Shown here: positions 1 through 7,973 of the stretch, in pieces
Numbering within the stretch: the stretch's first letter is position 1
Layout of the letters: every line of letters starts with the position of its first letter
Assembly (NCBI GenBank): GCA_041725955.1
Contig: JBGRQE010000002.1
Span: forward strand, 1 to 64,000
Direction: 5' to 3'
Origin: JBGRPZ01 sp041725955
GTDB lineage: Bacteria; Bacteroidota; Bacteroidia; Bacteroidales; JBGRPZ01
DNA: 64,000 nt
Made by a program: the position numbers and the translations under genes
The notes under the pieces: model-generated
The model's database searches: none
Told to the model about the DNA's origin: nothing
Seen by the model: only the letters and a program-made list of their open reading frames with translations

Positions 1-126
1 CAGAGTAGATTGTTTTCTTTGGATGAGTTTAAAGTGCGAAATGATAAAGCCATTAGAAAAGATTATCTCGTTGGAAGATATGGAGCAATACCTATTTTTA
101 AAAGCTTTAAAAACCTAAGTGAATAA
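1..126 (+). CDS. RloA-like ATPase, C-terminal fragment (5' end outside window)
   Basis: An open frame enters from the left edge and stops at TAA 124-126, giving the last 41 residues of a protein. The tail includes a KDYLVGRYGAIP segment, of the kind seen at the C-terminus of AAA-family ATPases of the RloA/AbiL type. The next gene starts inside this frame (GTG at 119, or ATG at 128), so the two are translationally coupled. The partner is a clear RloB-like protein, and RloA normally precedes RloB. I infer that this is RloA; the ATPase motifs themselves lie outside the window, so the call rests on the tail and on context. Confidence 0.6.
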   Translation, partial: QSRLFSLDEFKVRNDKAIRKDYLVGRYGAIPIFKSFKNLSE

Positions 127-835
127 TATGGGAAGACTGCGACCTAGAAGCGTATTTGGTAAAAGACGAATTGTTTCTGAATCTATATCTCCAAAATCAA
201 TCTACATAATATCTATTGCTACTGAAGGTGATAGTGAAGAGTATTATTTTGATGGAATAAGTAAAATGGATCTTCCCAATCTTATAGTAATAGATCGATT
301 GGAAAAGAAATTAACCGATGATGGAAAGAAAGATACCAAGAGTGCAGCCAAGCATGTTATTGCTCTACTTGATGAAAGAAAAGAAAGATGGGAAGAGTAC
401 GATGCCGAATCTGATGAACTTTGGATGGTTGTAGATCGAGATCCTCAAAACTTTAAAGAACATAAACTGGAGGAGATCATTGCAGAATGTAAAGAAAAAG
501 GCTATAGTTTGGCTCTTTCAAACCCTACATTCGAACTATGGTTGCTTCTGCATTTAACATCTTTGGATAAATATAACTTTGCTGAGCTGTTACATAATAG
601 GAAGACTGGAAAGAAAAGGTTTTTACAAAAAGAATTATCAAGAATATTACAAGAAAAAGGGTTTAATTCATATAAGAAAGATAACATTCAGTTTGAAGCA
701 TTTAAGGGTGGTATTAAAGATGCTATTCTAAGAGCAAAGCAACTAAAGATTAATAATGTAGATTTAGTAAAGGAACTGGGTACAAGTGTTTCTGTTCTGG
801 TTGAAAAGTTGATGAACTCATCTGAAAAGAATTAA
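119..835 (+). CDS. RloB-like protein (AbiLii family), probable phage-defence effector
   Basis: A 238-residue protein of the RloB family, named from restriction-linked loci and related to the second gene of the AbiL abortive-infection system. Near the N-terminus it has an acidic TEGDSEEYYF motif (residues 35-44). A second acidic pair, D106/D108, sits in WMVVDRDPQ. These fit the Toprim-like metal site expected for this family. The SNPTFELWLLLH block (134-145) is the strongest family signature. The GTG start at 119 overlaps the upstream RloA-like frame; ATG 128 is an equally possible start and removes three residues. The pair probably acts as an ATPase plus nuclease-like effector in anti-phage defence. 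That role is known for relatives and not shown here. Confidence 0.8.
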   Translation: MNNMGRLRPRSVFGKRRIVSESISPKSIYIISIATEGDSEEYYFDGISKMDLPNLIVIDRLEKKLTDDGKKDTKSAAKHVIALLDERKERWEEYDAESDELWMVVDRDPQNFKEHKLEEIIAECKEKGYSLALSNPTFELWLLLHLTSLDKYNFAELLHNRKTGKKRFLQKELSRILQEKGFNSYKKDNIQFEAFKGGIKDAILRAKQLKINNVDLVKELGTSVSVLVEKLMNSSEKN

Positions 836-894
836 TCCCTACTCCCTATAGTGTTCTATCCTCTTGATTTATAGTTTCTAAATCGAAATTCATC

Positions 895-925
895 TTGAAT
901 ATCTTGATTAGTATTTATATCTTTG
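895..925 (+). promoter_or_regulatory. Bacteroidota-type promoter for the Rieske operon
   Basis: TTG at 895-897 is followed after 20 bases by TATCTTTG at 918-925, matching the Bacteroidota -33/-7 pattern. Transcription would start near 932, leaving a leader of about 70 bases before the first gene at 1000. Nothing else recognisable lies between the RloB stop and this site. Confidence 0.55.
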
Positions 926-999
926 TTTTGAAGCATAATGGTTCTGATTGAACATTTTAATCTTTCCTTTTTTATTCTAAAGAACACTTACTCTAGCCT

Positions 1000-1206
1000 A
1001 TGGAAATTCTAATTGTTACTTTCCTCTATCTAATTCAGATCTATTTTATTATCGGGATAGTTTTTGGAATCGTTTTCGTGTCGGTTGGACTCCAGCGTAT
1101 AGATCATGGAGCCCAGAAAGCAAGCTTTGGCACTCGCTTGATTTTATTTCCGGGGAGTGTAGCTTTTTGGATTGTAATGCTTATCAAATGGCTGAAATCA
1201 AAATAG
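1000..1206 (+). CDS. Small two-helix membrane protein, first gene of the Rieske operon
   Basis: A 68-residue protein I do not recognise. Two hydrophobic stretches (about residues 3-28 and 45-62) flank a short polar loop with a GLQRIDHGAQ segment, so a hairpin membrane topology is likely. It ends KWLKSK, a positive tail consistent with a cytoplasmic C-terminus. The next gene starts 7 bases downstream, which makes co-translation with the redox operon likely. A role as a small accessory subunit of the haem/Rieske membrane protein two genes later is inference from position only. Confidence 0.6.
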   Translation: MEILIVTFLYLIQIYFIIGIVFGIVFVSVGLQRIDHGAQKASFGTRLILFPGSVAFWIVMLIKWLKSK

Positions 1207-1213
1207 ATGTTTT

Positions 1214-1630
1214 ATGATTAAACGTTTAAGAAATAGACACCGCAGATGGTGGCAAATATGGACTATATTATTGCCACTGCTTTTTATTCTGGCTATAGTT
1301 TATACTCCTCGTTTTTATACTCAAGAATTGGTTGTAAAAGAATTGCCCACTCCTTTAGAATATATTGTAAAGATGTATGAAGGCGATAATTATAAAATCA
1401 ATATAAGATCGGATGAAGCGGGAGCCTTTCAGCTTGAGTTATTTTTGAAAGAACCGCTAAAGCTTCCTGCTCCTCTTATGTACGTTTCCTACCTCAATAA
1501 GAAAGATGTTTTGCTTGGCAACACCGGGCAAAAGGGTCTTTACCGCTGGCCTGTTGCTGATACGCTATTCGATAAAATGTATTTCAAAAGTACATTAGGA
1601 AATTATCCTAAGATCAATATTCCATTTTAA
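1214..1630 (+). CDS. Membrane-anchored protein of unknown function in the Rieske operon
   Basis: A 138-residue protein with a basic N-terminus (KRLRNRHRRWW), one membrane helix (about residues 13-30) and an extracytoplasmic domain of about 105 residues. The topology follows from the strong positive charge before the helix. The exported part has no Cys and no motif I recognise; it is rich in Leu, Pro and Tyr and looks like a small beta domain. It lies 7 bases after the previous gene and 18 bases before the ferric-reductase/Rieske gene. It may be a periplasmic accessory of that membrane protein; this is inference from position. Confidence 0.6.
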   Translation: MIKRLRNRHRRWWQIWTILLPLLFILAIVYTPRFYTQELVVKELPTPLEYIVKMYEGDNYKINIRSDEAGAFQLELFLKEPLKLPAPLMYVSYLNKKDVLLGNTGQKGLYRWPVADTLFDKMYFKSTLGNYPKINIPF

Positions 1631-1648
1631 CCTCCAAAAACAATTAAT

Positions 1649-2683
1649 ATGAGTGTTGGTTATGTTCCTGTTCAGTGGACCAGAGCAAAGAAAAGATATG
1701 ATAAGTTTTTATTTTGGCTAATTGTAGTTTTTGTAGTTGTCTTTGTGGTTTTAACCAGTGTGTTTAATCCCAATGTTAGCCCAGAGACATTGCTAATACG
1801 AACCACTGCAGTTTTGGCTCTATTGCTTTTGCATATTATATTAAGTATTGGTCCTTTGTCTCGTATAGATAAACGTTACCTGCCTCTTCTATATAATCGT
1901 CGGCATTTGGGTGTAATTATGTTTATAGTTGCCTTGATTCATGGTGTTTTTTCGATGATATGGTTTCATGCCTATGGCGATGTTAGTATTCTAAGGTCGT
2001 TATTTATGAGCAATATGGAATATGGTTCTTTCCCAAATTTCCCATTTCAGGTGCTTGGATTCTTTACGCTGATTATTCTATTTCTTATGGCAGCAAGTAG
2101 TCATGATTTCTGGTTGGCTCATTTAAGTCCGAAAATGTGGAAGGCACTGCATATGTTTGTCTATATAGCATATTTGCTGGTGTTTATGCATGTAATGTTG
2201 GGAGCGTTTCAGGTCGAAACTTCTCCTATACTATTGATTCTATTGGGATTGGGAATGCTAACTCTTATATGTCTGCATTTAATTGCAGCTTATAAGGAAA
2301 GACGAAGAGATGCAGAAAAGCTTGAAATGGCTGAAGAAGAATGGTTAAAGGTGTGCGATGCTTCTGATATTGAAGATACTCGTGCTCATGTATGTAATGT
2401 TGAAGGAGAGCGTGTGGCTATCTTTAAATATGATGGTAAATTATCTGCCATATCCAATGTATGTAAGCATCAGAATGGTCCTTTGGGAGAAGGAAAAGTG
2501 GTTGATGGCTGCGTAACTTGCCCCTGGCATGGATTTCAGTATGTTGCCGAAAAAGGTATGGCTCCTCCACCTTTTACCGAAAAGATAAGTACCTATAACT
2601 TAAAACTCCAGGGAAATACAATCTTTATTTCTCCTAAAGCGAATCCAGAAGGTACTTATGTTGAACCTACAAAACTGGATTAA
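1649..2683 (+). CDS. Ferric-reductase-like haem membrane protein fused to a C-terminal Rieske [2Fe-2S] domain
   Basis: A 344-residue fusion. Residues 20-215 form about six membrane helices of the ferric-reductase/MsrQ-like type. Candidate haem-ligand histidines are H86/H98 and H168/H181; the pair spacings of 12 and 13 fit bis-His b haems. Residues 230-330 are a Rieske domain with a complete ligand set: C272-x-H274, then 16 residues, then C291-x2-H294 in CPWHGFQ. There is no FAD/NAD(P)H reductase domain, so the Rieske domain takes the place of the usual soluble electron-transfer module. After an even number of helices the Rieske domain should be on the same side as the N-terminus, probably the cytoplasm. 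It is the likely membrane electron-transfer hub of the operon. Whether it oxidises or reduces quinone is unknown. Confidence 0.85.
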   Translation: MSVGYVPVQWTRAKKRYDKFLFWLIVVFVVVFVVLTSVFNPNVSPETLLIRTTAVLALLLLHIILSIGPLSRIDKRYLPLLYNRRHLGVIMFIVALIHGVFSMIWFHAYGDVSILRSLFMSNMEYGSFPNFPFQVLGFFTLIILFLMAASSHDFWLAHLSPKMWKALHMFVYIAYLLVFMHVMLGAFQVETSPILLILLGLGMLTLICLHLIAAYKERRRDAEKLEMAEEEWLKVCDASDIEDTRAHVCNVEGERVAIFKYDGKLSAISNVCKHQNGPLGEGKVVDGCVTCPWHGFQYVAEKGMAPPPFTEKISTYNLKLQGNTIFISPKANPEGTYVEPTKLD

Positions 2684-2713
2684 GAGAGAAGTCTAATTAA
2701 AATGAAAAATTAA

Positions 2714-3190
2714 ATGTTTAATATTATGAATAAACTAATCATTATACTGCTGTTGTCATTTTCTTTTGGATTACATGCTCAAAACCTAACCGAAAAGCAG
2801 CGTGTAGATAACTTTAATATTAAAAGTGGTTTGGCAATTAAAGGATACGATCCTGTAGCTTATTTTACTGATAATAAAGCTGAAAAAGGAAGTAAGAAGT
2901 ATAGCTATAAATATAAGGGTATAACTTATTATTTTGTAAGCGATGAGCATTTGCAAATGTTTAAGGAAGACCCAGAGATGTACGAACCTGTTTATGGTGG
3001 CTGGTGTGCATATGCTATGGGAAAATCGGGTAAGAAAGTAAGTGTCAATCCCGAAACATTTAAGGTGCTAGATGGTAAGCTACATCTTTTTTATAATGCA
3101 TGGGGGCATAATACGCTTCCATTGTGGGAAAAGAATGAAGCTGAATATAAAAAAAAGGCCGATGTCAATTGGCAAAAATATTTAAAGTAA
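2714..3190 (+). CDS. Exported YHS-domain protein
   Basis: A 158-residue protein with a signal peptide (MNKLIIILLLSFSFGLHAQ when counted from the second Met). The mature part contains a YHS-type domain: GYDPVAYF (about 43-50), KYKGITYYF, and MYGGWCAYAMG-like residues as EPVYGGWCAYAMGKSG around 95-110. Family members are thought to bind metal or haem near such Cys/His/Tyr motifs. ATG 2714 and ATG 2726 are both in frame; 2726 gives the more canonical signal peptide. It sits 30 bases after the Rieske membrane protein, suggesting an envelope metal or redox accessory. The exact ligand is not evident. Confidence 0.8.
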   Translation: MFNIMNKLIIILLLSFSFGLHAQNLTEKQRVDNFNIKSGLAIKGYDPVAYFTDNKAEKGSKKYSYKYKGITYYFVSDEHLQMFKEDPEMYEPVYGGWCAYAMGKSGKKVSVNPETFKVLDGKLHLFYNAWGHNTLPLWEKNEAEYKKKADVNWQKYLK

Positions 3191-3330
3191 ATTTGAATTA
3201 CTCGATTACTTAAACATTATATTATGAGGGTTGAGGATTCTTTTCCTCTCCCTCTTTCTTAAATCTCTCCTATTAGTCTTATTGATCTCTGCAATGATTG
3301 CAAACTCTTATTCCGCCAAAAACTATTACT

Positions 3331-4164
3331 ATGAAAAAAAGAAAAGGACGTGAAGATTTTTTTATCGGTTGGAGCGAAAAAATGCCTATACAACTTCTCA
3401 GGTTTCAGAGAAGAACAATTTTCTGGCTATTTCTGATTGCAATTGTTGTTGGTGCTCTTTATGCACTTAGTCAAAAGAAATTTAACCCAAGTACGAATGA
3501 GTTGGGTAGCTTTCAGAAAATACAGGGTGTAATTTATGAATATCCAGTTCCTTTATTGAAAGTAAAAGTGGGGAATGGCAATTATCAGAGTTTTATTCTT
3601 GTAGGGGTAGGTAAACATAGTGCAAATAAAACTATAGATACAATAAAATATCTGACCAACGGAAACCTTAGGAATTATGAAGTAGTACTGAAAGGTTCTG
3701 CAATATATTATGATGGAAAAACTCTTCTTGAAGTTCCTGCTCCTGAAAATACAATGGATTCTATTATTCCTTTAACAGAACCATGGCCCGACAGAATTAT
3801 GGAGGATATGGGAGAGATACAACTGCAAGGTGAAATTATTGATCCTAAGTGCTACTTTGGAGTTATGAATCCTGCCTATGGAAAAATACACAGATCGTGT
3901 GCAATTAGATGTATCAGTGGTGGAGTGCCTCCTGTATTGCGCATTCACAATAATAAAGGTGTAGCAGAATATTTCTTGCTTCTGGGAGAAAATGGACAGC
4001 CAATCAATCAGGATGTATTGCAAATGGTTGGCCTTCCTGTTTATGTAAAGGGAAATCTGCATAGAGTTGATGATTGGTTTGTGCTAAAAGTAAATCCTAA
4101 GACTTCTATAAAGAGAAACTACGATAAAAAGGTTCAGTCTGATTATATAAACGATATTCAATAA
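3331..4164 (+). CDS. Membrane-anchored protein with a conserved-looking Cys/His motif, function unknown
   Basis: A 277-residue protein from ATG 3331; an in-frame TTG at 3298 would add 11 residues but is less likely. A basic N-terminus precedes one membrane helix (about 28-48), and the rest is probably extracytoplasmic. The striking part is 171-200: DPKCYFG, then HRSCAIRCISGGVPP, giving C174, H187, C190 and C194. This looks like a metal-binding or redox site. I have no family name for it. It lies 77 bases before the Rieske-TPP fusion, on the same strand with no terminator between, so it probably belongs to the same redox system. Confidence 0.65.
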   Translation: MKKRKGREDFFIGWSEKMPIQLLRFQRRTIFWLFLIAIVVGALYALSQKKFNPSTNELGSFQKIQGVIYEYPVPLLKVKVGNGNYQSFILVGVGKHSANKTIDTIKYLTNGNLRNYEVVLKGSAIYYDGKTLLEVPAPENTMDSIIPLTEPWPDRIMEDMGEIQLQGEIIDPKCYFGVMNPAYGKIHRSCAIRCISGGVPPVLRIHNNKGVAEYFLLLGENGQPINQDVLQMVGLPVYVKGNLHRVDDWFVLKVNPKTSIKRNYDKKVQSDYINDIQ

Positions 4165-4241
4165 TTCTTTTCTTAAAGGATATGCTCTTCAAATACTCAT
4201 CTTCTCGATTAGAGTTTATCCGAAAAAACAAATTCCAACAA

Positions 4242-6197
4242 ATGAATAAAGAAATAAAAAAGCAGTGGTTTAAAGTATTAAACCATGTTGATGAGTTGGC
4301 GGAGGGCAGAGTAATGACAGTTACCGCTGGAAGAATGGAGATATGCCTGACTCACTATGATGGTAAAATTTCGGCTCTTACAAATAAATGTCCTCACCAA
4401 GGTGGTCCTTTAGGAGAGGGTAGTATTGAAAAAGGTTATTTACGTTGCCCCTGGCATGGATGGGATTATCATCCTTGTACAGGCCAATCTCCTGGAGGGT
4501 TCGATGAACGATTAGAGTCATATGAGGTAAAAGTTGAGAATGATGCCGTATATGTAGGTGTTCCCGAAAAAGAAGAACATGTTCCCAATATATCAGATGT
4601 TATGGTGGGCACAATGGTAAAGTGGGGCGTAAGAAATGTATTCGGAATGGTGGGACATTCTAATTTAGGAATGGCCGATGCTATGCGAAGAGCAGAAGAA
4701 AAGGGATTTCTGAAGTTTATAGGTATCCGTCATGAAGGTGCAGCCGCTTTTGCTGCTTCTGCTTATGGAAAGCTTACCGGAAAACCTGCAGCCTGTTTTT
4801 CTATTGCAGGTCCTGGTGCTACCAATATGTTTACAGGAATGTGGGATGCTAAAGTAGATCGTGTTCCATTACTCGCCTTGACAGGACAGGTGGCCAATCA
4901 GGTAGTTTCTACAGGAAACTTTCAGGAAGTAGATCTTGCCAAAGCATTTATGACCGTTGCCGAATTTAATCACACAGTGCAGGCGGGTAGTAATCATGCT
5001 GAGATGATGTCTTTAGCAGTAAAACATGCCTTGATTAATCGAGATGTTTCTCATATTACCTTCCCCGATGAAATTCAAACTATAAGAGCAGAAGAAGGTG
5101 AAATGCCAAAGGGACCAGAAGGGCGAATGCCTTCAATGAAGATGATGGCAGATCCTGAAGTTGTTGAAGATGCTGTTGATTTATTGAGTAAGTCAAAACG
5201 TCCTGTAATTATTGTAGGTCACGGTGCTCGCTTTCATATGGATGAGGTGATTGAAATTGCCGAGAACTTAAACTGTCCAATATTGACAACCTTTAAAGGT
5301 AAAGGTCAGATAAGCGATTTACATCCTCTTGCCGGTGGAGTTTTAGGAAGAAGTGGTACTCCTGTAGCTTCATGGTTTATGAATGAATCTGATTGTTTGC
5401 TGGTTATAGGTGCTTCTTTCTCTAATCATACCGGAATTACAGATCATAAGCCTACCATTCAGATTGATTTTGACCGCTTGGCTTTGGCGAAATTCCATAA
5501 GATAGATATTCCTATATGGGGAGAGATTTCATCTACATTGCAACAACTGAGTCCATTTATTGAGGAAATGACTCATACTACAAATCAAAGAGAAGAAATA
5601 CAAGAGCGCTGGGCAATTTGGAAAGCAGAGAAGAGGAAGCGATTAGCTGAATATCGTAAGAATGGTCTTTCGAGTTCCACAGTTTTTGAAGCATTAAATC
5701 GACTTGCTCCTGAAGATGCTGTTGTTACTGTTGATGTTGGAAATAATGCCTATTCCCTAGGTAGATACTTTGAAAGTAAGAAAAATACTTTCTTGATGTC
5801 AGGTTATTTGGGTTCAATTGGTTTTGCCCTGCCTGCTGCCATTGGGGCCTATGCTGCTGTAGGCAATCAAAGACCTGTAATGGCTATTGCAGGAGATGGA
5901 GGTATTTGTCAGTATTTGGCTGAATTAACTACACTGGTACATTATGATATACCTGTAAAGGTGATTGTGTTAAATAATAATGAATTAGGTAAAATATCGA
6001 AAGAGCAAAGAGCTGGTGAATTTGTACAATGGAAAACAAAGTTAAGTAATCCTGATTTTGCTGAATATGCCGGTTCTATGGGTATCCCAGGCTTTAAAGT
6101 TACTGAACCTGAGATGTTGGATTCGGCTTTGATAGAATTGTTTAAGACAGAAGGACCCGCCTTACTAGAAATATTTACTGATGTTAAATTAATTTGA
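4242..6197 (+). CDS. Rieske [2Fe-2S] domain fused to a thiamine-diphosphate-dependent enzyme (pyruvate oxidase/acetolactate synthase-like)
   Basis: A 651-residue fusion from ATG 4242; an in-frame ATG at 4182 would add 20 unrelated residues before the Rieske domain. Residues 5-107 are a Rieske domain: C50-x-H52, 16 residues, C69-x2-H72 in CPWHGWD. From about 115 there is a complete TPP enzyme: Pyr domain with catalytic Glu E165 in RHEGAAAF, the AGPGATN motif, a central domain (about 310-440), and a PP domain with G551-D552-G553 followed by NNNE, the Mg/TPP site. Relatives decarboxylate 2-oxoacids and pass electrons to FAD/quinone or condense acetaldehyde units. The fused Rieske cluster suggests that electrons from the TPP intermediate go to an iron-sulphur centre. 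The substrate is unknown. Confidence 0.87.
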   Translation: MNKEIKKQWFKVLNHVDELAEGRVMTVTAGRMEICLTHYDGKISALTNKCPHQGGPLGEGSIEKGYLRCPWHGWDYHPCTGQSPGGFDERLESYEVKVENDAVYVGVPEKEEHVPNISDVMVGTMVKWGVRNVFGMVGHSNLGMADAMRRAEEKGFLKFIGIRHEGAAAFAASAYGKLTGKPAACFSIAGPGATNMFTGMWDAKVDRVPLLALTGQVANQVVSTGNFQEVDLAKAFMTVAEFNHTVQAGSNHAEMMSLAVKHALINRDVSHITFPDEIQTIRAEEGEMPKGPEGRMPSMKMMADPEVVEDAVDLLSKSKRPVIIVGHGARFHMDEVIEIAENLNCPILTTFKGKGQISDLHPLAGGVLGRSGTPVASWFMNESDCLLVIGASFSNHTGITDHKPTIQIDFDRLALAKFHKIDIPIWGEISSTLQQLSPFIEEMTHTTNQREEIQERWAIWKAEKRKRLAEYRKNGLSSSTVFEALNRLAPEDAVVTVDVGNNAYSLGRYFESKKNTFLMSGYLGSIGFALPAAIGAYAAVGNQRPVMAIAGDGGICQYLAELTTLVHYDIPVKVIVLNNNELGKISKEQRAGEFVQWKTKLSNPDFAEYAGSMGIPGFKVTEPEMLDSALIELFKTEGPALLEIFTDVKLI

Positions 6198-6237
6198 TTT
6201 CCCTACCTAAAAAGAGAATTGGATAAAAGCAAATATT

Positions 6238-7878
6238 ATGGATGCATACAAAGAGTATATAGATATGAAACGGCCAATAAAATTGGTCGAGCTTGATGAA
6301 TTAGAAGATAAAGTTCCGTTTCGTGCAAAAGTTAGAGGAACCGATTTGGTATTGGTTAAATATGGTGAAGAAATCTCATTGCTCTATGGGCGTTGTCTTC
6401 ATCGGGGTGCTTTGCTTTGCGATGGGCATATTGAAGGAAATAACCTGATTTGTGGTGTACACAATTGGGATTATCGTTTTGATACCGGAGTAAGTGAATA
6501 TAATCCCGAGGAGCGCTTATATAAGTTTAAAACATCTACATTTCAAGGAGCTATTTATGTTGATGAAGCAGATGTAGAGTGGTTTGAAGATAATGAAATA
6601 CCTCCTCCTTTTAAGGAAGATGAATATCTGGGTGAATATGAGGATACCCATCCCGAAGATACAGAACCCTATAATGAATATATTCGACATTTGGCAAAAC
6701 ATGGGTTAACCAAATATGGTCGACATGGAGCTACTACAGCTATGGGTGTAGAGCGTTACTCTTTGCCGAAATGGAATGATATTCAGGTTCTTCCAGCGCA
6801 GTTGTCCAGAAAGCCACTTTTAGACGATCATCCAATTTGTACGAAAGTAATTATAGGTCCAAGAGCCAAAAAACCTTTAGAGCTGGAGATTCCTATTTTC
6901 GTTTCTGATATGTCATTTGGAGCCCTATCCAAGGAAGCAAAGATTGCTCTTAGTAAAGGTGCAGAAATGGCAGGAACAGGAATTTGCTCAGGCGAGGGAG
7001 GAATGCTTCCTGAAGAGAAAGCCGCCAATTCAAGATATTTCTATGAACTTGCATCAGCAAAGTTTGGTTTTTCATACGACTTATTGAAAGGAGTACAGGC
7101 ATTTCATTTTAAGGCAGGCCAGGGAGCAAAAACAGGAACTGGTGGACACTTACCTGGCTATAAGGTAGTCGGAGAGATTGCCAAAGTTCGTGGATTGCCT
7201 GAAGGTAAAACTGCAATTAGTCCTGCTACATTTTCTGACTTAAACACTCCCAAGGACTTTGCAAAAGTTGCCGATAAAGTAAGAAAGCTTACTGGTGGTA
7301 TTCCAATAGGATTTAAGATGTCGGCAAGTAGAATCGAAGAGGATATTGATTTTGCTTTAGAAGCAGGAGCAGACTACATTATATTAGATGGTAGAGGAGG
7401 AGGAACAGGAGCAGCACCTATAATATTAAGGAATCATATTTGTGTACCTACTATTCCTGCATTGGCCAGAGCACGTAAACATTTAGATATGCGTGGAGCC
7501 AATGATGTTAGTTTGATTATAACAGGAGGCTTACGTGTTCCATCTAATTTTATAAAGGCACTAGCTATGGGTGCTGATGCTGTAGCTATAGCAAATTCTG
7601 CTATTCAAGCTGTAGGATGTTTAGGAATGCGGGCATGTCATACAAATAATTGCCCTGTAGGAATAGCCACCCAAAAGAAAGATTTAAGATCAAGGTTGAT
7701 TGTAGAACAATCGGCTAAGCAATTATATAATTTCTTCAGTGCAAGCACTGATTTGATTAAGATTGTTGCCAGAGCTTGCGGTCATGACTGCGTAGACCAG
7801 TTTTGCCAGGATGACTTAACTAGCTTTGATGCGGATATATGCAAAATGACCGGAATTAAATACGGTGGGATCTCGTAA
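6238..7878 (+). CDS. Rieske [2Fe-2S] domain fused to glutamate-synthase-type FMN/3Fe-4S domain
   Basis: A 546-residue fusion. Residues 12-115 carry a Rieske domain with C53-x-H55, 16 residues, C72-x2-H75 (CGVHNWD). A linker rich in acidic residues leads to the FMN-barrel domain of glutamate synthase (about 150-520), with GGMLPEEK, SPATFSDLNTP and the DGRGGGTGAAP segment. The 3Fe-4S cysteines are present: C461-x5-C467-x4-C472 in MRACHTNNCPVG. The N-terminal glutamine amidotransferase domain of true GltB is absent, so it cannot make ammonia from glutamine by itself. It may use free ammonia or another nitrogen or carbonyl substrate. It is the last gene of the operon; a terminator hairpin follows at 7898. 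Confidence 0.87.
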   Translation: MDAYKEYIDMKRPIKLVELDELEDKVPFRAKVRGTDLVLVKYGEEISLLYGRCLHRGALLCDGHIEGNNLICGVHNWDYRFDTGVSEYNPEERLYKFKTSTFQGAIYVDEADVEWFEDNEIPPPFKEDEYLGEYEDTHPEDTEPYNEYIRHLAKHGLTKYGRHGATTAMGVERYSLPKWNDIQVLPAQLSRKPLLDDHPICTKVIIGPRAKKPLELEIPIFVSDMSFGALSKEAKIALSKGAEMAGTGICSGEGGMLPEEKAANSRYFYELASAKFGFSYDLLKGVQAFHFKAGQGAKTGTGGHLPGYKVVGEIAKVRGLPEGKTAISPATFSDLNTPKDFAKVADKVRKLTGGIPIGFKMSASRIEEDIDFALEAGADYIILDGRGGGTGAAPIILRNHICVPTIPALARARKHLDMRGANDVSLIITGGLRVPSNFIKALAMGADAVAIANSAIQAVGCLGMRACHTNNCPVGIATQKKDLRSRLIVEQSAKQLYNFFSASTDLIKIVARACGHDCVDQFCQDDLTSFDADICKMTGIKYGGIS

Positions 7879-7897
7879 TATATTCTAAAACCTTTAA

Positions 7898-7931
7898 AAA
7901 TGCAGTGTCATTAATCGTTGATACTGCATTT
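7898..7931 (+). terminator. Intrinsic terminator after the Rieske operon
   Basis: AAATGCAGT (7898-7906) pairs perfectly with ACTGCATTT (7923-7931), followed by a T-rich run. It separates the Rieske operon from the 5'-nucleotidase gene. Confidence 0.75.
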
Positions 7932-7973
7932 TTTATTTTTAGATTTGGATGATAGAAATATAAAAGAATACCT

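Noticed and set aside
853..935. A 26-codon minus-strand frame beginning MLQNKDIN
   Set aside because: Too short, no family resemblance, and it overlaps the promoter of the Rieske operon.
6238..7878. Ordinary glutamate synthase large subunit
   Set aside because: The amidotransferase and central domains are missing; length is about one third of GltB.
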